A stretch of DNA of 64,000 bases from Comamonadaceae bacterium PBBC1 (GCA_002256145.1 NKIP01000011.1:62001-126000); one strand, 5' to 3'; positions 32,509 to 41,601 are shown, counted from the stretch's first letter. Program-made: numbers and translations. Notes: generated by a model not told the origin, from the letters alone.

Positions 32509-33116
32509 GCATTGGCCGCAGCACCCGCGACACCGAGACGGACCCGTTTTACGACATGTTGTTCAACATGTTGATCGCCTTCGTCTTTTGCTTTGTGATC
32601 GCACTGCTGTCTTTCAACCCGCAGGCCAAAAAGGCCGGTGACGTGCCCGCCAAGGCCGAGTTCATGATCACCGTGTCCTGGCCTGACGAAAACCCCAACG
32701 ACCTGGACACCTGGGTCATGGAGCCCGGCGGCAAACTGCTGTGGTTTCGCCAGCGCGACGTGGGCATGCTGCACCTGGACCGCGACGACCGGGGCGACAA
32801 AAACAACTCGGTGGTGGTCAACGGCAAAACCGTGACCAGCGCCGCCCGGCAAGAAATCGTCACCCTGCGCGGCCTGGTTGCGGGCGAATACGTGGTCAAC
32901 GCCCACTATTACGAAAGCCGCAACCAGCTGCCCGTGGACGCCACCGTGACCGTGGTCAAGATCAATCCCCAGGCCGAAATCGTCTTCACCGGCACCCAGC
33001 AAATCGGGGCCAAAGGCGAAGAGCGCACCCTGGTGCGCTTTTCGATTGACGACAAGGGCCAGGTGCTGGACGTGAGCACGGCCCCCAAACCCATCGTGAT
33101 GCGCTCGGGCATCTGA
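32505..33116 (+). CDS. TolR/ExbD-like single-helix protein with a periplasmic beta domain
   Basis: Protein of 203 residues with a short cytoplasmic start (MSIGRSTRDTETDPFYDML), one membrane helix (FNMLIAFVFCFVIALLSF) and a periplasmic part. The pattern PFYDMLFNMLIAF with an Asp before the helix resembles the proton-sensing Asp region of ExbD/TolR. The periplasmic part (AEFMITVSWPDENPNDLDTWVMEP, LRGLVAGEYVVNAHYYESR) looks like a beta-sandwich of the DUF2135 type with a possible calcium-binding Asp-rich loop (PNDLD). It overlaps the ExbB-like gene by four bases. No exact family name can be given. Confidence 0.62.
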   Translation: MSIGRSTRDTETDPFYDMLFNMLIAFVFCFVIALLSFNPQAKKAGDVPAKAEFMITVSWPDENPNDLDTWVMEPGGKLLWFRQRDVGMLHLDRDDRGDKNNSVVVNGKTVTSAARQEIVTLRGLVAGEYVVNAHYYESRNQLPVDATVTVVKINPQAEIVFTGTQQIGAKGEERTLVRFSIDDKGQVLDVSTAPKPIVMRSGI

Positions 33117-33139
33117 ACACCCCTCCCTGAAAAATCCAC

Positions 33140-33664
33140 ATGATCCCTACCACCACCACCGAACTGCTCTGGCTGGCCATTGCCTACGCCCTGCTGGCCT
33201 TTTTGCTGCTGTGCCTGTGCCTGGCCACCCGTTGGCACTGGCTGCTCAAGGCCGTCATGGTCGTGGTGGTCAGCGGCTTTTTCCTGTTCCACCAGCAGGT
33301 GCTGCGCGGCATTGCGGGCTGGCCGGCCGACGACGCCTTGCCGCCGCGCTTTGTGCTGCTGTCGGCCGTGTTTGACGAGCCCAGCCCGGCACGCCACCAC
33401 CCCGGCGCGATCTACATCTGGGTCAATGAAATCAAAGACCACGAAGCGCTGGATCTGCCCCGCGTGCACCGCCTGCCCTACGAAAAAGACCTGCACCGCA
33501 TTCTGGGCGACGGCATCAAGAAAGCCCGCGACGGCAACACCCAGATCGGCACCACCGAGCCACGCCGCGGCCAAGGCGGCCTGCCCTGGTTGCGCCCAGC
33601 CAACGACGACAAGGTGCAAATCAAACTCAGCGACCTGCCCCGTGCGCAGCTGCCCGAAAAATGA
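33140..33664 (+). CDS. Uncharacterised membrane protein of the four-gene envelope module
   Basis: Protein of 174 residues with two N-terminal membrane helices (LLWLAIAYALLAFLLLCLCLA, LLKAVMVVVVSGFFLF) and a soluble part of about 110 residues with the conserved-looking segment RFVLLSAVFDEPSPARHHPGAIY and a Pro/Arg-rich end. No known domain was recognised. It follows the TolR-like gene after 23 bases and overlaps the lipoprotein gene by four bases (ATGA), so all four genes are one operon. Residues in the soluble part are charged (EKDLHRILGDG), suggesting protein contact. Confidence 0.6.
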   Translation: MIPTTTTELLWLAIAYALLAFLLLCLCLATRWHWLLKAVMVVVVSGFFLFHQQVLRGIAGWPADDALPPRFVLLSAVFDEPSPARHHPGAIYIWVNEIKDHEALDLPRVHRLPYEKDLHRILGDGIKKARDGNTQIGTTEPRRGQGGLPWLRPANDDKVQIKLSDLPRAQLPEK

Positions 33665-34368
33665 ACACCATGAAAACTCTGTCCTTGGGTGCCGCATCAC
33701 TGCTGGGTGTGCTGGGCCTGTCGGCCTGTTCGCCGGATGCGGGGCCGGTCTGGTTTCCGCTGCGCGCAGGTGACGTGACCCGCTACGAAGTGCGCTACAA
33801 CCCCGAATCGGCCCGCGACGACGAAATCTGGATTTTGCGCACGCGCGGCCCTGTGGACTGGCAAGGCAAAAGCTATATGCAACGCCACCATTCACAAGGC
33901 GTGGCCTACTTATTAGAGGCCAATGAACAAGGCGTACGCCGCGTGGCCCACCAAACCGACATGGACCGCGAACCGCTGGCGGACGAATCGCCCATGTGGG
34001 TGCTCAAAGCGCCGTATCAGGTGGACACCGAGTGGACCACCCCCACCGTGCCCTATTTGCTGATGCGCAAAAACGAATACCCCCGCGAACTCAAATACAC
34101 CCACAAAACCAATATGACGTGGCGCATCGTGTCCGTCAAAGAGGAGGTCAAACTCCACTCCGGCGAGGTGCTGTCGCCCTGCCTGCATGTGAAGGGCGAA
34201 GCCTTTTTGAACCTCTACACCGACCCGGTGAACGGCTTCACCGACGTGCCCCTGACCAGCCACGAGTGGTACTGCCAAGGCCAGGGCCTGGTCAAATTCA
34301 CGCGAGAAGAAAAAGTGCTGGCGGGTTTTTTGATCGGTGGGGCGTTGACGGCTGAGCGGGTGCGCTGA
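33661..34368 (+). CDS. Lipoprotein of the four-gene envelope module
   Basis: Protein of 235 residues with a lipobox (VLGLSAC, Cys about 23) and a mature part rich in beta-strands (WFPLRAGDVTRYEVRYNPES, EIWILRTRGPV). The second half has CLHVKGEAFLNLYTD and HEWYCQGQGLVKFTREE, with two Cys that could form a disulfide. No family is recognised by eye. Operon position after the two-helix protein and the ExbB/TolR-like pair suggests an outer-membrane or periplasmic component of the same machine. Confidence 0.6.
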   Translation: MNTMKTLSLGAASLLGVLGLSACSPDAGPVWFPLRAGDVTRYEVRYNPESARDDEIWILRTRGPVDWQGKSYMQRHHSQGVAYLLEANEQGVRRVAHQTDMDREPLADESPMWVLKAPYQVDTEWTTPTVPYLLMRKNEYPRELKYTHKTNMTWRIVSVKEEVKLHSGEVLSPCLHVKGEAFLNLYTDPVNGFTDVPLTSHEWYCQGQGLVKFTREEKVLAGFLIGGALTAERVR

Positions 34369-34410
34369 ACCGTCGGGGCCTTCGACCTCTGACAAGTCAA
34401 CCCGTGCCTT

Positions 34411-34578
34411 CGTAGGTCGGCAGCTTCAGCTCCGACGTTGCCCGCTTTGGCACAGGCCTCATGTCGGGGCTGAAGCCGCCGACCTACGAATACAGCCCCG
34501 TACGTCGGTACTCGAAGAGTCCGACGCTTGTCAGCTCTGGCACAGGCCCCAGGTCGGGGCTGAAGCCGCCGACCTACG
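34411..34578 (+). repeat. Tandem pair of palindromic repeats, copies 3 and 4
   Basis: Two units of about 78-80 bases, period 90. In unit 1 the left arm is GTAGGTCGGCAGC-TTCAGCTCCGAC (34412-34436) and the right arm GTCGGGGCTGAAGC-CGCCGACCTAC (34463-34487), pairing with two mismatches around a middle that reads TTGGCACAGGCC. Unit 2 (34499-34577) keeps the right arm exactly, while its left arm has decayed. Lies between the convergent lipoprotein and TonB receptor genes, so it may also act in transcription termination. The family resembles REP/BIME elements. Confidence 0.85.
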
Positions 34579-34589
34579 TATTCTCGCGT

Positions 34590-37094
34590 TCAGCGGAACG
34601 CATACCGCATCCCCACCCACACATTGCGCGGTGCGCCAGGCGCATAGAAGGTGCCGTGGCGCAGGGGGTAATTGCCGTTGGCATCGGCCGCGAAGGGACG
34701 CGCCACCAGCGCATTGCCGTTGAAGGCGTTGGGCGAGAGCACTGCCGCCGTGGTGTAGCGGGTGTCAAACAGGTTGTTGATTTTGGCGGTCAAGGTCCAG
34801 CCAGGCTGCACCGTGTATTGGCCACTCAGGTTGAACACGGCGTAGCCGGGGTTGCCGCCTGCGCCGGTGTAATAGGTGCCATCGGCCTCGTGGGCATTGT
34901 TTTCATTGCCACGCGCCAGGCTGCGGCCCACGGCCTGCATGTCCAGGCCAAAGCGCCATTGCGCATTGGGCTTCCAGCCCAGTTGCAGCTTGAGCATCTG
35001 GCTGGGCGTCATCGGGATGCGGTCACCGGGCTTGACCGCGATGTTGCCCTCCAGCCCTGGGCCAGCGCTGTTGCTGCTGTTGCTGTTTCCAGCCACCACC
35101 TCGTCGCTTTGGTAGGTGGCTTGCAGCCAGTTGTAATGCAGGGCATAGGTCCACTCGGGATTCAAGGCACCGGACAGGCTCAGCTCCAGCCCCTGACGGC
35201 GGGTTTGGCCGAAATTGCGAAAATAACCGTACCCCGTCTGCGCACTCGATACAAACAGAATGTCTTGGTCGTTGACCGCCCTGAACAGGCCTGCAGACCA
35301 AGCGTGCTGGTCCGCCAGACGCCCTCGCAGGCCCAACTCCAGGGTGCGGGTGACCACTTGCTGCAGTGGCGGATCGCTGGCCATGGCATTGGGCAGTTTG
35401 CAAGGCTGCTCGGGGTTGGCACAGCCCAGCTCGGTGGTGGTGGGGGCGCGGCTGCCTTCGTTGTAACCCAGCCAGGCTTGCAGTTGCGCTGAGGGCGCCC
35501 AGGTCAGACCCATGGCGGGGTTCAGGCGGGCATAGTGGTGCTCGCCGCTGAGCGAGTTGGCTAGGCCATCGTTGCGCAGGTCCAGATTGCGCACGCGGGT
35601 GTCGTTGTAACGGCCTGATGCCGTCAGGTGCCAGCCACCGGACCATGACCAGGTGTTGCTGGCGAACACACTGGCAGTGCGGGTACGGCCTTGCAGGTCG
35701 ACGGCAGTGTCCCAGGGTTCACCATCGACATTGCCACCCGTGACGCCATCGCCAAAAGCGTTCACGCCCGTGACGCTGCGATCCGAATTCACATACCCGA
35801 GCTGGCTGGTCTGGGCAAAGCGCACGCGGCTCGTGTCCAGGGCTGCGCCCACCACGCTTTGTGTGCGAGCGTTGCCGAGTTTTCCCTCCCAACTCGATTG
35901 CAAGACCAGGCCCTGATTGCTTTGGTTCGTCTGACCTTGGGTGAGCAGACCGGTGCATTTTTCAGCAGGCTCTTTGCTGCTGCTGTCGTTGGGCAGCAAA
36001 GCATTGGCCAGGCAGCGCCAATACGGAAAGGGGGTGTTGCCCGCATTGGCACCGCTGGCCGGAAAACCGCTGTAGCCGTTTTGTGTCAACACCGCACGCT
36101 CTCCCACACTGGGTTGGTAAACGCTTTGATCGAGTGCATCCTCGTTCACATCGCCGTTGAGTGTGCGTCCCTTTTGGTGCCGCATGTAAGCCTGCGCACT
36201 GAGCGTCCAGCCTTCCCGAATTTCGTGGCTTCCGGTCCAGTTGATCGCATAGGATTTTTGTTGGGTGCTGTCCGGTGTTGAATAAACACTGCGCCAATTT
36301 TTTTCCAGCTGCCCACCTTCTTGAAGCCCATTGCCCTGCAAGTCGTTGTCGGCCAGACTCAGGCTCACCTTGCTGCGAGTGCTGCCATTGCGCCAGCCCA
36401 ACTTGCCAAACACTTGCCGCACATCGCTGGGAGAAGCCATGCGCCAGCCACCGTCGTGGAACTGGTTGAGCATGAAGTAGCCGTCCAGACCTTTGTCGTT
36501 CACAAAGCCATGTTCCAGCAGCAGGTTGCGCCGCCCGTGGCTGCCCAGTTGCAGCTGCAGCTGGGTGCCTGGGCTGCTGCGCCCGTCCTTGGTTTCCAGC
36601 GCCAAAGCACCGCCCAGTGTGTTCAGGCCAAACAGCGGGTTGGAGCCGGGCATCAGCGTGACCGACTTGAGTGCGGCACGGGGAATCAGGTCCCAACTGA
36701 GCACATCGCCAAAAGGCTGGTTCATGCGCACGCCGTCCAGATACACCGACAGGCCCTGCGGCGTGCCCAAAAGAGGCGAAGCCGTGAAACCCCGGTATTG
36801 CACATCGGACTGAAAGGGGTTGCCCTGCAGCTCTTGAACCATCACGCCACCGAGGTTGGCATTCATCCATTCGGCCAGATCCTGGCTGTGCGCATCGTTG
36901 ACCAGGCCGCGCTGCACGGGTGCCGCAATCTGGCTGGCATTCAGGTCCATGCCCGGCAACGGCGTGGGCGCGACGATGGTCAGGGTGTCAGCGTCATTGG
37001 CCCCATGCGCCGGTTGCAAAGCAAGCGCCAGTGCAAGACTCAGCAAGGTCAAAGGCGGCAGGTATTTTTGAACGGATTTGGGGTGTGTTTTCAT
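34590..37094 (-). CDS. TonB-dependent receptor linked to the alcohol oxidation sensor system
   Basis: Outer membrane receptor of 834 residues: signal peptide (LSLALALALQPAHGA), plug domain (LAEWMNANLGGVMVQELQGN, QYRGFTASPLLGTPQG, DGVRMNQPFGDVLSWDLIP, GSNPLFGLNTLGGAL) and barrel with extra Cys pairs (WRCLANALL...EKCTG; GCANPEQPCK), ending in GMRYAFR. The plug is of a type found near quinoprotein dehydrogenase genes; LanA/LutH-like lanthanide receptors of methylotrophs are one possibility, because the dehydrogenase here is of the lanthanide type. It lies next to the two-component system in the same direction. The ligand is not established. Confidence 0.82.
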   Translation of the reverse strand: MKTHPKSVQKYLPPLTLLSLALALALQPAHGANDADTLTIVAPTPLPGMDLNASQIAAPVQRGLVNDAHSQDLAEWMNANLGGVMVQELQGNPFQSDVQYRGFTASPLLGTPQGLSVYLDGVRMNQPFGDVLSWDLIPRAALKSVTLMPGSNPLFGLNTLGGALALETKDGRSSPGTQLQLQLGSHGRRNLLLEHGFVNDKGLDGYFMLNQFHDGGWRMASPSDVRQVFGKLGWRNGSTRSKVSLSLADNDLQGNGLQEGGQLEKNWRSVYSTPDSTQQKSYAINWTGSHEIREGWTLSAQAYMRHQKGRTLNGDVNEDALDQSVYQPSVGERAVLTQNGYSGFPASGANAGNTPFPYWRCLANALLPNDSSSKEPAEKCTGLLTQGQTNQSNQGLVLQSSWEGKLGNARTQSVVGAALDTSRVRFAQTSQLGYVNSDRSVTGVNAFGDGVTGGNVDGEPWDTAVDLQGRTRTASVFASNTWSWSGGWHLTASGRYNDTRVRNLDLRNDGLANSLSGEHHYARLNPAMGLTWAPSAQLQAWLGYNEGSRAPTTTELGCANPEQPCKLPNAMASDPPLQQVVTRTLELGLRGRLADQHAWSAGLFRAVNDQDILFVSSAQTGYGYFRNFGQTRRQGLELSLSGALNPEWTYALHYNWLQATYQSDEVVAGNSNSSNSAGPGLEGNIAVKPGDRIPMTPSQMLKLQLGWKPNAQWRFGLDMQAVGRSLARGNENNAHEADGTYYTGAGGNPGYAVFNLSGQYTVQPGWTLTAKINNLFDTRYTTAAVLSPNAFNGNALVARPFAADANGNYPLRHGTFYAPGAPRNVWVGMRYAFR

Positions 37095-37246
37095 TTGGAA
37101 TGTATCTCGAAGGCTTCTCTTTGGCTCTGACCCCGTTGAGAGGTTTTGAGCTTATCGCGCCAGCCCCCGGCACACCCGGGAGTCATGCCCGAGCAGGCCG
37201 GGAAATTTTCCCGATCCTCACCGGCCGGAACCCGCCTTGCCAGGTC

Positions 37247-37897
37247 TCAAGGTGCAGCGGGGGCATCGAGTTTCACCAAGCCGTTGCGGGCGGCCAGCAG
37301 CAGCAGCTCCAGTTCGGAATTGACCTCGAGTTTGCGTCGGATGTTAGACAGGTGATTCAGCACGGTTTTGCCGCTCAGGTGCAGTTGTTCACCCACTTGC
37401 ACCGGTGCCTGACCGCCCGTGAACAGGCGCAGGATGTCGAACTCCCGGGGGGTCAGGTTGTCCAGCACGTCGCTGCCTTCGGCGGCCTGGCAGGCCAGGG
37501 CATGGGCCACGTCGGCTGAAAACACCCGCTGGCCCTGCGCCACTTTGCGGATGGCGGCGATCATCTCCAGCGGTTCTGAATTTTTGGTGATGTAGCCCAA
37601 GGCCCCATTGCGCAAGGCTTGGGTGACGTAGCCCACAGCCTCGTGCATGCTGAAGACCAGCACGCGCAAATGGGGCTGGCGCTCGAGCAGGCGTTTGATG
37701 GCCTCCAGGCCGCTGCCTTCGCGCAGTGACAAATCCATGACCACCACGTTGATGGCGGTGTCGCGCAAAGCGGCGCAGGCCTCGTCTCCCGTGGCAACAT
37801 CGGCCACCACGCGCAAGTCGGGCTCGGCGTCGATCAAGCGCCTGTAGCCGGTGCGCACCACCGCGTGGTCGTCCACGATCATGACCTGAATGCTCAC
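37247..37897 (-). CDS. NarL/FixJ-type response regulator (MoxX/ErbR-like)
   Basis: Response regulator of 216 residues: receiver domain (IVDDHAVVRTGYRRLI, phospho-acceptor Asp in VVVMDLSLREGSG, Lys in GYITKN) and LuxR-type helix-turn-helix (LTPREFDILRLFTGGQAPVQVGEQLHLSGKTV, residues about 148-180). The GTG start overlaps the stop of the sensor kinase gene by four bases, so the pair is co-translated. Regulators of this type (MoxX, ErbR, PedR) turn on methanol or ethanol dehydrogenase genes and switch between Ca- and lanthanide-dependent enzymes in Pseudomonas. The RR-HK order follows the direction of transcription HK then RR. Confidence 0.88.
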   Translation of the reverse strand: MSIQVMIVDDHAVVRTGYRRLIDAEPDLRVVADVATGDEACAALRDTAINVVVMDLSLREGSGLEAIKRLLERQPHLRVLVFSMHEAVGYVTQALRNGALGYITKNSEPLEMIAAIRKVAQGQRVFSADVAHALACQAAEGSDVLDNLTPREFDILRLFTGGQAPVQVGEQLHLSGKTVLNHLSNIRRKLEVNSELELLLLAARNGLVKLDAPAAP

Positions 37898-39213
37898 AAC
37901 GTCTCCTTATTTGGCACAGGCAGCGTGGCACTCAGCACCACGCCACCGCCTGGCCGATCTGAAATTTGCAATTGGCCACCCACCATGGCCAGCCGTTCGC
38001 GCAAGCCCAGCAGGCCGCCGCCCGGCTGTCGCTGCAAAACCTGGGCCTGGCCTGTGCCATTGTCCGACACGGTCAATCCGATGCGCCTGACCGGTTCATC
38101 CCTTGGCGCAGTGCTGTGCTCTTGCGCCAGCACGCCCACGGTGACTTCGATGTGTTGGGCACCGCTGTGGCGCACGCAGTTGGTCAGAGCTTCTTGCAAG
38201 CAGCGGTAAAGGGCCAGCCCCACATCGGCCGAGACGGCGGGCAGTGGGCCAATGTGGGCCTTGATCTGCAAATCGGGCAAGCGGGCCTGCCAGGCGGCCA
38301 CCAGTTCGCGCAGGGCTTCGCGCATGCCGCTGTCTTCCAGTCCATAGGGGCGCAATTGGGTGAGCATTTGCCGCACATGGCCGGAGATGCGGCGCGACTC
38401 GGTGCCGATTTCTCGGGCGCAATCTGTCAAGGTGGCCGCCTCGGCATGGTGGGCGTGGTGCTCGATGTAGGCGGCTGTGGCGCTGATGGCGGTGAGCGAT
38501 TGGCCAAATTCGTCGTGCAGCTCGGCGGCCAGTTCGCGGCGCTCTTTGTCTTGCACCTCCATCAATTGGCGTGTCAGGCGGCGCTGGCTTTCGCGGGCTC
38601 GGCTCAAGCTGTCGGCCAGCTGGTCCACCACTTGGGCAATGGCCGCAAATTCGCGCAAAGCAAAACCGGGCAATTCGGCACGCTCTTGGCCCGCCGCCAG
38701 GCGCACCAGTCCGGCGTTGAGTTCTTTGACCGGGGACAGGGCATGGTCCACCGCAAACCAGGTCAGGCCCAGGCAAATGCCACAAAACAGCACCAGCATG
38801 ATGAGCACTTGCACGGAGGTGGAGAGTTTTTCGCGAAACTCGCTGTCGGGGTCGGGGCTGATCCACAGGTCTTGCGTGCCGACACGGATGCGGTGCGCCC
38901 GTGCACCTTCCATGGACAAACCCAGCCAAGGCAGGAATCCGCGTGGCTGGGCTTGCGTCTCGGGGTTCGTGGGATCGGGCGCAGACATCTCCAGCTTGAC
39001 GTGGCGAAACTGCCCGGGGGTCAGCGCCGCAGCCAGACGGGCGGGGGCGTCGTCATCGGGCGAAGCCAGCAACAACTCGATCAGGTGCACGGTGGCTTGT
39101 TGTTCGGCCAGCGCGTCTTCCCGCAGGTCTTTGAGCCACACCAGCCCAAACAAGAGCAACAGGACGGCAAAGGCCAGGGTCAACCGGGCAAGCAGGGTGC
39201 GACGTAAATCCAT
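37894..39213 (-). CDS. MoxY-like membrane sensor histidine kinase
   Basis: Membrane sensor of about 439 residues: helix 1 (LLARLTLAFAVLLLLFGLVWL), a periplasmic sensor region of about 130 residues of the LapD/MoxY N-terminal type, helix 2 (LIMLVLFCGICLGLTWFAV), a HAMP-like linker (SPVKELNAGLVRLAAGQ), a HisKA_3 dimerisation domain with the phospho-acceptor His in AAELHDEFGQSLTAI, and an ATPase domain (ALTNCVRHS, GLTVSDNGTG, GLLGLRERL). The signal may be an alcohol or a metal such as a lanthanide, by analogy with MoxY and PedS2; this is not shown by sequence. ATG 39213 is chosen; 39246 would add 11 residues. Confidence 0.88.
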   Translation of the reverse strand: MDLRRTLLARLTLAFAVLLLLFGLVWLKDLREDALAEQQATVHLIELLLASPDDDAPARLAAALTPGQFRHVKLEMSAPDPTNPETQAQPRGFLPWLGLSMEGARAHRIRVGTQDLWISPDPDSEFREKLSTSVQVLIMLVLFCGICLGLTWFAVDHALSPVKELNAGLVRLAAGQERAELPGFALREFAAIAQVVDQLADSLSRARESQRRLTRQLMEVQDKERRELAAELHDEFGQSLTAISATAAYIEHHAHHAEAATLTDCAREIGTESRRISGHVRQMLTQLRPYGLEDSGMREALRELVAAWQARLPDLQIKAHIGPLPAVSADVGLALYRCLQEALTNCVRHSGAQHIEVTVGVLAQEHSTAPRDEPVRRIGLTVSDNGTGQAQVLQRQPGGGLLGLRERLAMVGGQLQISDRPGGGVVLSATLPVPNKETL

Positions 39214-39306
39214 GGCACGGGTGGGTTCAGGAACCTTCGCGGACATCTTCGGAAAGTTCGGGGCACACACAAGCCACGCCGTCGGCTGCCTGTACCCCTT
39301 GTTGCA

Positions 39307-39627
39307 TCAGGGCTTGGTAGCCAAAACGTGACGCGCCAAAGTTTTCAAATCATCTTGGCTGATGCTGCTGTGCGCAGGCATGGGGATGCGGCCCCATTTG
39401 CCTTTGGATCCGTTTTGAATGGATTGCACCAAGGAGGCCACAGCATCTTTGTCCCCCCGGTATTTGTCGGCGATGGACAAAAAGGCAGGGCCCACAATTT
39501 TTTCGGCCTTGGCGTGGCATGACAGGCAACCGCTATCTTTGAGCAAGGTCTCGGCATCGCTGGCCTGGGCCATGCCTGTGGCACTGATGGCTATGGCCAA
39601 AGCCATGAGGTGGAATGAATTCTTCAT
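39307..39627 (-). CDS. Small c-type cytochrome, c-551/c-552 type
   Basis: Exported monoheme cytochrome of 106 residues: signal peptide (MKNSFHLMALAIAISATGMAQA), heme site CLSCH (Cys34, Cys37, His38) and the Met ligand candidate in RIPMPAHSS. The core IVGPAFLSIADKYRGDKDA is typical of cytochrome c-551/552 class I. As neighbour of the PQQ alcohol dehydrogenase, it probably is a second electron acceptor beside the c-550 at 27137. It lies between a terminator and the two-component system; its own promoter was not identified. Confidence 0.88.
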   Translation of the reverse strand: MKNSFHLMALAIAISATGMAQASDAETLLKDSGCLSCHAKAEKIVGPAFLSIADKYRGDKDAVASLVQSIQNGSKGKWGRIPMPAHSSISQDDLKTLARHVLATKP

Positions 39628-39828
39628 GGGGGTATCTTGAAGTCGGACAAAAGTCCGGTGAATCTCGTGGGTCATCCACACGCCACACATGTTCTGTGGG
39701 TGATGCCCTGGGAACGAGGCGGCCGACACGCCAGGTGCGGACAGCCAAAAAGCTTTGCACGCAATGAGCGCGCGGATCGCCGCCCCCTTGACCGACCTGA
39801 CCCGGGTCATGAAGACCCGGACCGGTCG

Positions 39829-39859
39829 GAAAACCGCCTCGGCAAACTGCGCGAGGCGG
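39829..39859 (-). terminator. Rho-independent terminator behind the PQQ alcohol dehydrogenase
   Basis: On the minus strand CCGCCTCG...CGAGGCGG forms an eight-pair stem with a ten-base loop, followed at once by TTTT. It lies 24 bases beyond the stop codon of the alcohol dehydrogenase, so that gene is probably transcribed alone from its sigma-54 promoter. Confidence 0.82.
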
Positions 39860-39882
39860 CTTTCAGGGACGGCGGTTTGAGC

Positions 39883-41601
39883 TTACTTGCTCAGCTTGAA
39901 GGTCCAAACAGACCCGCCTTGTTCAAGGAAGTTGACCTTCTTGGCCACTTCACCACCCCACAGCGGAACCGCACCACCCCAGCCAGAGACCACGGACACG
40001 TACTGGTCGTTGCCTTCTTTCCAGGTGATGGGAGGTGCCACGATGCCGGAACCGGTTTGGAACTGCCAGACCACTTTGCCGGACTTGGCGTCAGCGGCCT
40101 TCAGATAGCCTTCAGGCGTGCCCCAGAACACCAGGTCGCCAGCCACCAACACACCGCCCCACAGAGGCGCTTCGTTCTTGACTTCCCACTCGATCTTGCC
40201 GGTCTTGGGGTTCACAGCACGCAGCGATCCGATGTAGTCGTCGTACAAGGGCTTGATGGTGAAGCCCGCGCCCAGGTAAGCCGCGCCTTTTTTGTAGGTG
40301 ACGGGCTCGTTCCAGATTTCCATACCCCATTCGTTGGAAGGCACATAGAACAGGTTGGTCTTGGGGCTGTAGGCCATGGGCATCTGGTTTTTGCCGCCCA
40401 GAAAACCTGGGGCTGCAAACACAGCCTTGCCTTTGTTGCCGTCGCCACCTGCACCTGTCGGATCGCCAGGACGGTTTTCAGGCACGAAGTTGGGACGGCC
40501 TGTTTTCAGGTCGATGCCGTTGGCCCAAGTGGTTTTGGTCACGAAGGGGAAGGCGTTGACCAGCTTGCCGGTAGTGGCGTCGTTCACGTAGAAGTAGCCG
40601 TTGCGGTCGGCCTTGCCGCCCATGCGCTTGCCGTCCATGTCAAAAGTAATGAACTCGTTCACACCGTCATAGTCCCAGCCGTCGTTGGGGGTGTTTTGGT
40701 AGCTCCAAGCGATCTTGCCGGTTTTGACATCGATGGCCACGGTGGAGGTGGAGTACAGGTTGTCACCCTTGCGCAGGTGGCTGTTCCAGGGGCCGGGGTT
40801 GCCGGTGCCAAAATAAGCCAAGCCGGTCTTGGCGTCATAGGTGCCGCCCAACCAAGTGGCCGCGCCACCAGTTTTCCAGGTGTCGCCAGGCCAGGTGGCG
40901 TTGGTGGTGCCCGAAATGCCGTTTTCCTTGCCGTCTTTGTAGCCCATGTGGCCTTCCACGGTGGGGCGTGACCAGACCATTTTGCCGGTCTTGGGGTCAC
41001 GCGCTTCCACGCGGCCCACCACACCGAATTCACCGCCCGACACGCCGGTCAGCAGCAATCCGTCTGCGATCAGAGGTGCGGCGGTATAGCTGTAGCCTGC
41101 TGCATAGTCGTCGATTTTTTCGCGCCACACCACTTTGCCGGTGTTTTGATCCAAGGCCACCAGCTGAGCGTCCAGCGTGCCAAAGATGACCAAGTTGTCA
41201 AACAGAGCGGCACCACGGTTGATCACGTCGCAGCAAGGCATGATGCCTTCGGGCAGGCGGTGCTCGTATTTCCAGAGCTTTTTACCGGTCTTGGCGTCGA
41301 GCGCAAAGATGCGTGAATACGAGGCCGTGACGAACATCTTGCCGCCGTGGATCAGCGGTTGCGACTGCTGGCCGCGCTGTTTTTCACCACCGAAGGACAT
41401 GGACCATACGGGCACCAGCTTGTTGATGCTCTTGGCGTTGACGTCGGTCAGCGGCGAATAGCGCTGACCTTGGGTGCCCAGACCCCATGACAGCACGTCA
41501 TTGGTCGTTGCAGCATCTTTGCTGATCATGTCGTTGGTGACCTGAGCGCCGACTTGCGCGGCAGCCATGGTGACGAGCAAGCTCAAAAGTTTAAGTTTCA
41601 C
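39883..41601 (-). CDS. PQQ-dependent alcohol dehydrogenase with lanthanide-type metal motif (PedH/ExaF-like)
   Basis: Periplasmic quinoprotein of 572 residues, eight-bladed propeller of the ExaA/MxaF/XoxF family that oxidises alcohols to aldehydes and passes electrons to cytochrome c. The vicinal disulfide MPCCD (Cys123-Cys124) and the W-motifs ([20 protein letters not shown]) are present, and there is no heme domain. At the catalytic site the sequence is WDYDGVNE: Asp310 is the catalytic base and Asp312, two residues later, is the extra Asp used by XoxF/PedH/ExaF enzymes to bind lanthanides; Ca-dependent enzymes have Ala, Ser or Thr there. The GTG at 41601 with AGGAG upstream is used, since the longer ATG form would start before the -12 promoter. 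Confidence 0.93.
   Translation of the reverse strand: MKLKLLSLLVTMAAAQVGAQVTNDMISKDAATTNDVLSWGLGTQGQRYSPLTDVNAKSINKLVPVWSMSFGGEKQRGQQSQPLIHGGKMFVTASYSRIFALDAKTGKKLWKYEHRLPEGIMPCCDVINRGAALFDNLVIFGTLDAQLVALDQNTGKVVWREKIDDYAAGYSYTAAPLIADGLLLTGVSGGEFGVVGRVEARDPKTGKMVWSRPTVEGHMGYKDGKENGISGTTNATWPGDTWKTGGAATWLGGTYDAKTGLAYFGTGNPGPWNSHLRKGDNLYSTSTVAIDVKTGKIAWSYQNTPNDGWDYDGVNEFITFDMDGKRMGGKADRNGYFYVNDATTGKLVNAFPFVTKTTWANGIDLKTGRPNFVPENRPGDPTGAGGDGNKGKAVFAAPGFLGGKNQMPMAYSPKTNLFYVPSNEWGMEIWNEPVTYKKGAAYLGAGFTIKPLYDDYIGSLRAVNPKTGKIEWEVKNEAPLWGGVLVAGDLVFWGTPEGYLKAADAKSGKVVWQFQTGSGIVAPPITWKEGNDQYVSVVSGWGGAVPLWGGEVAKKVNFLEQGGSVWTFKLSK

Noticed and set aside
34411..34578. CRISPR array or integron attC sites
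   Set aside because: Units are palindromic with decayed spacers of no constant length, only two tandem copies exist, and no cas or integrase gene is near.
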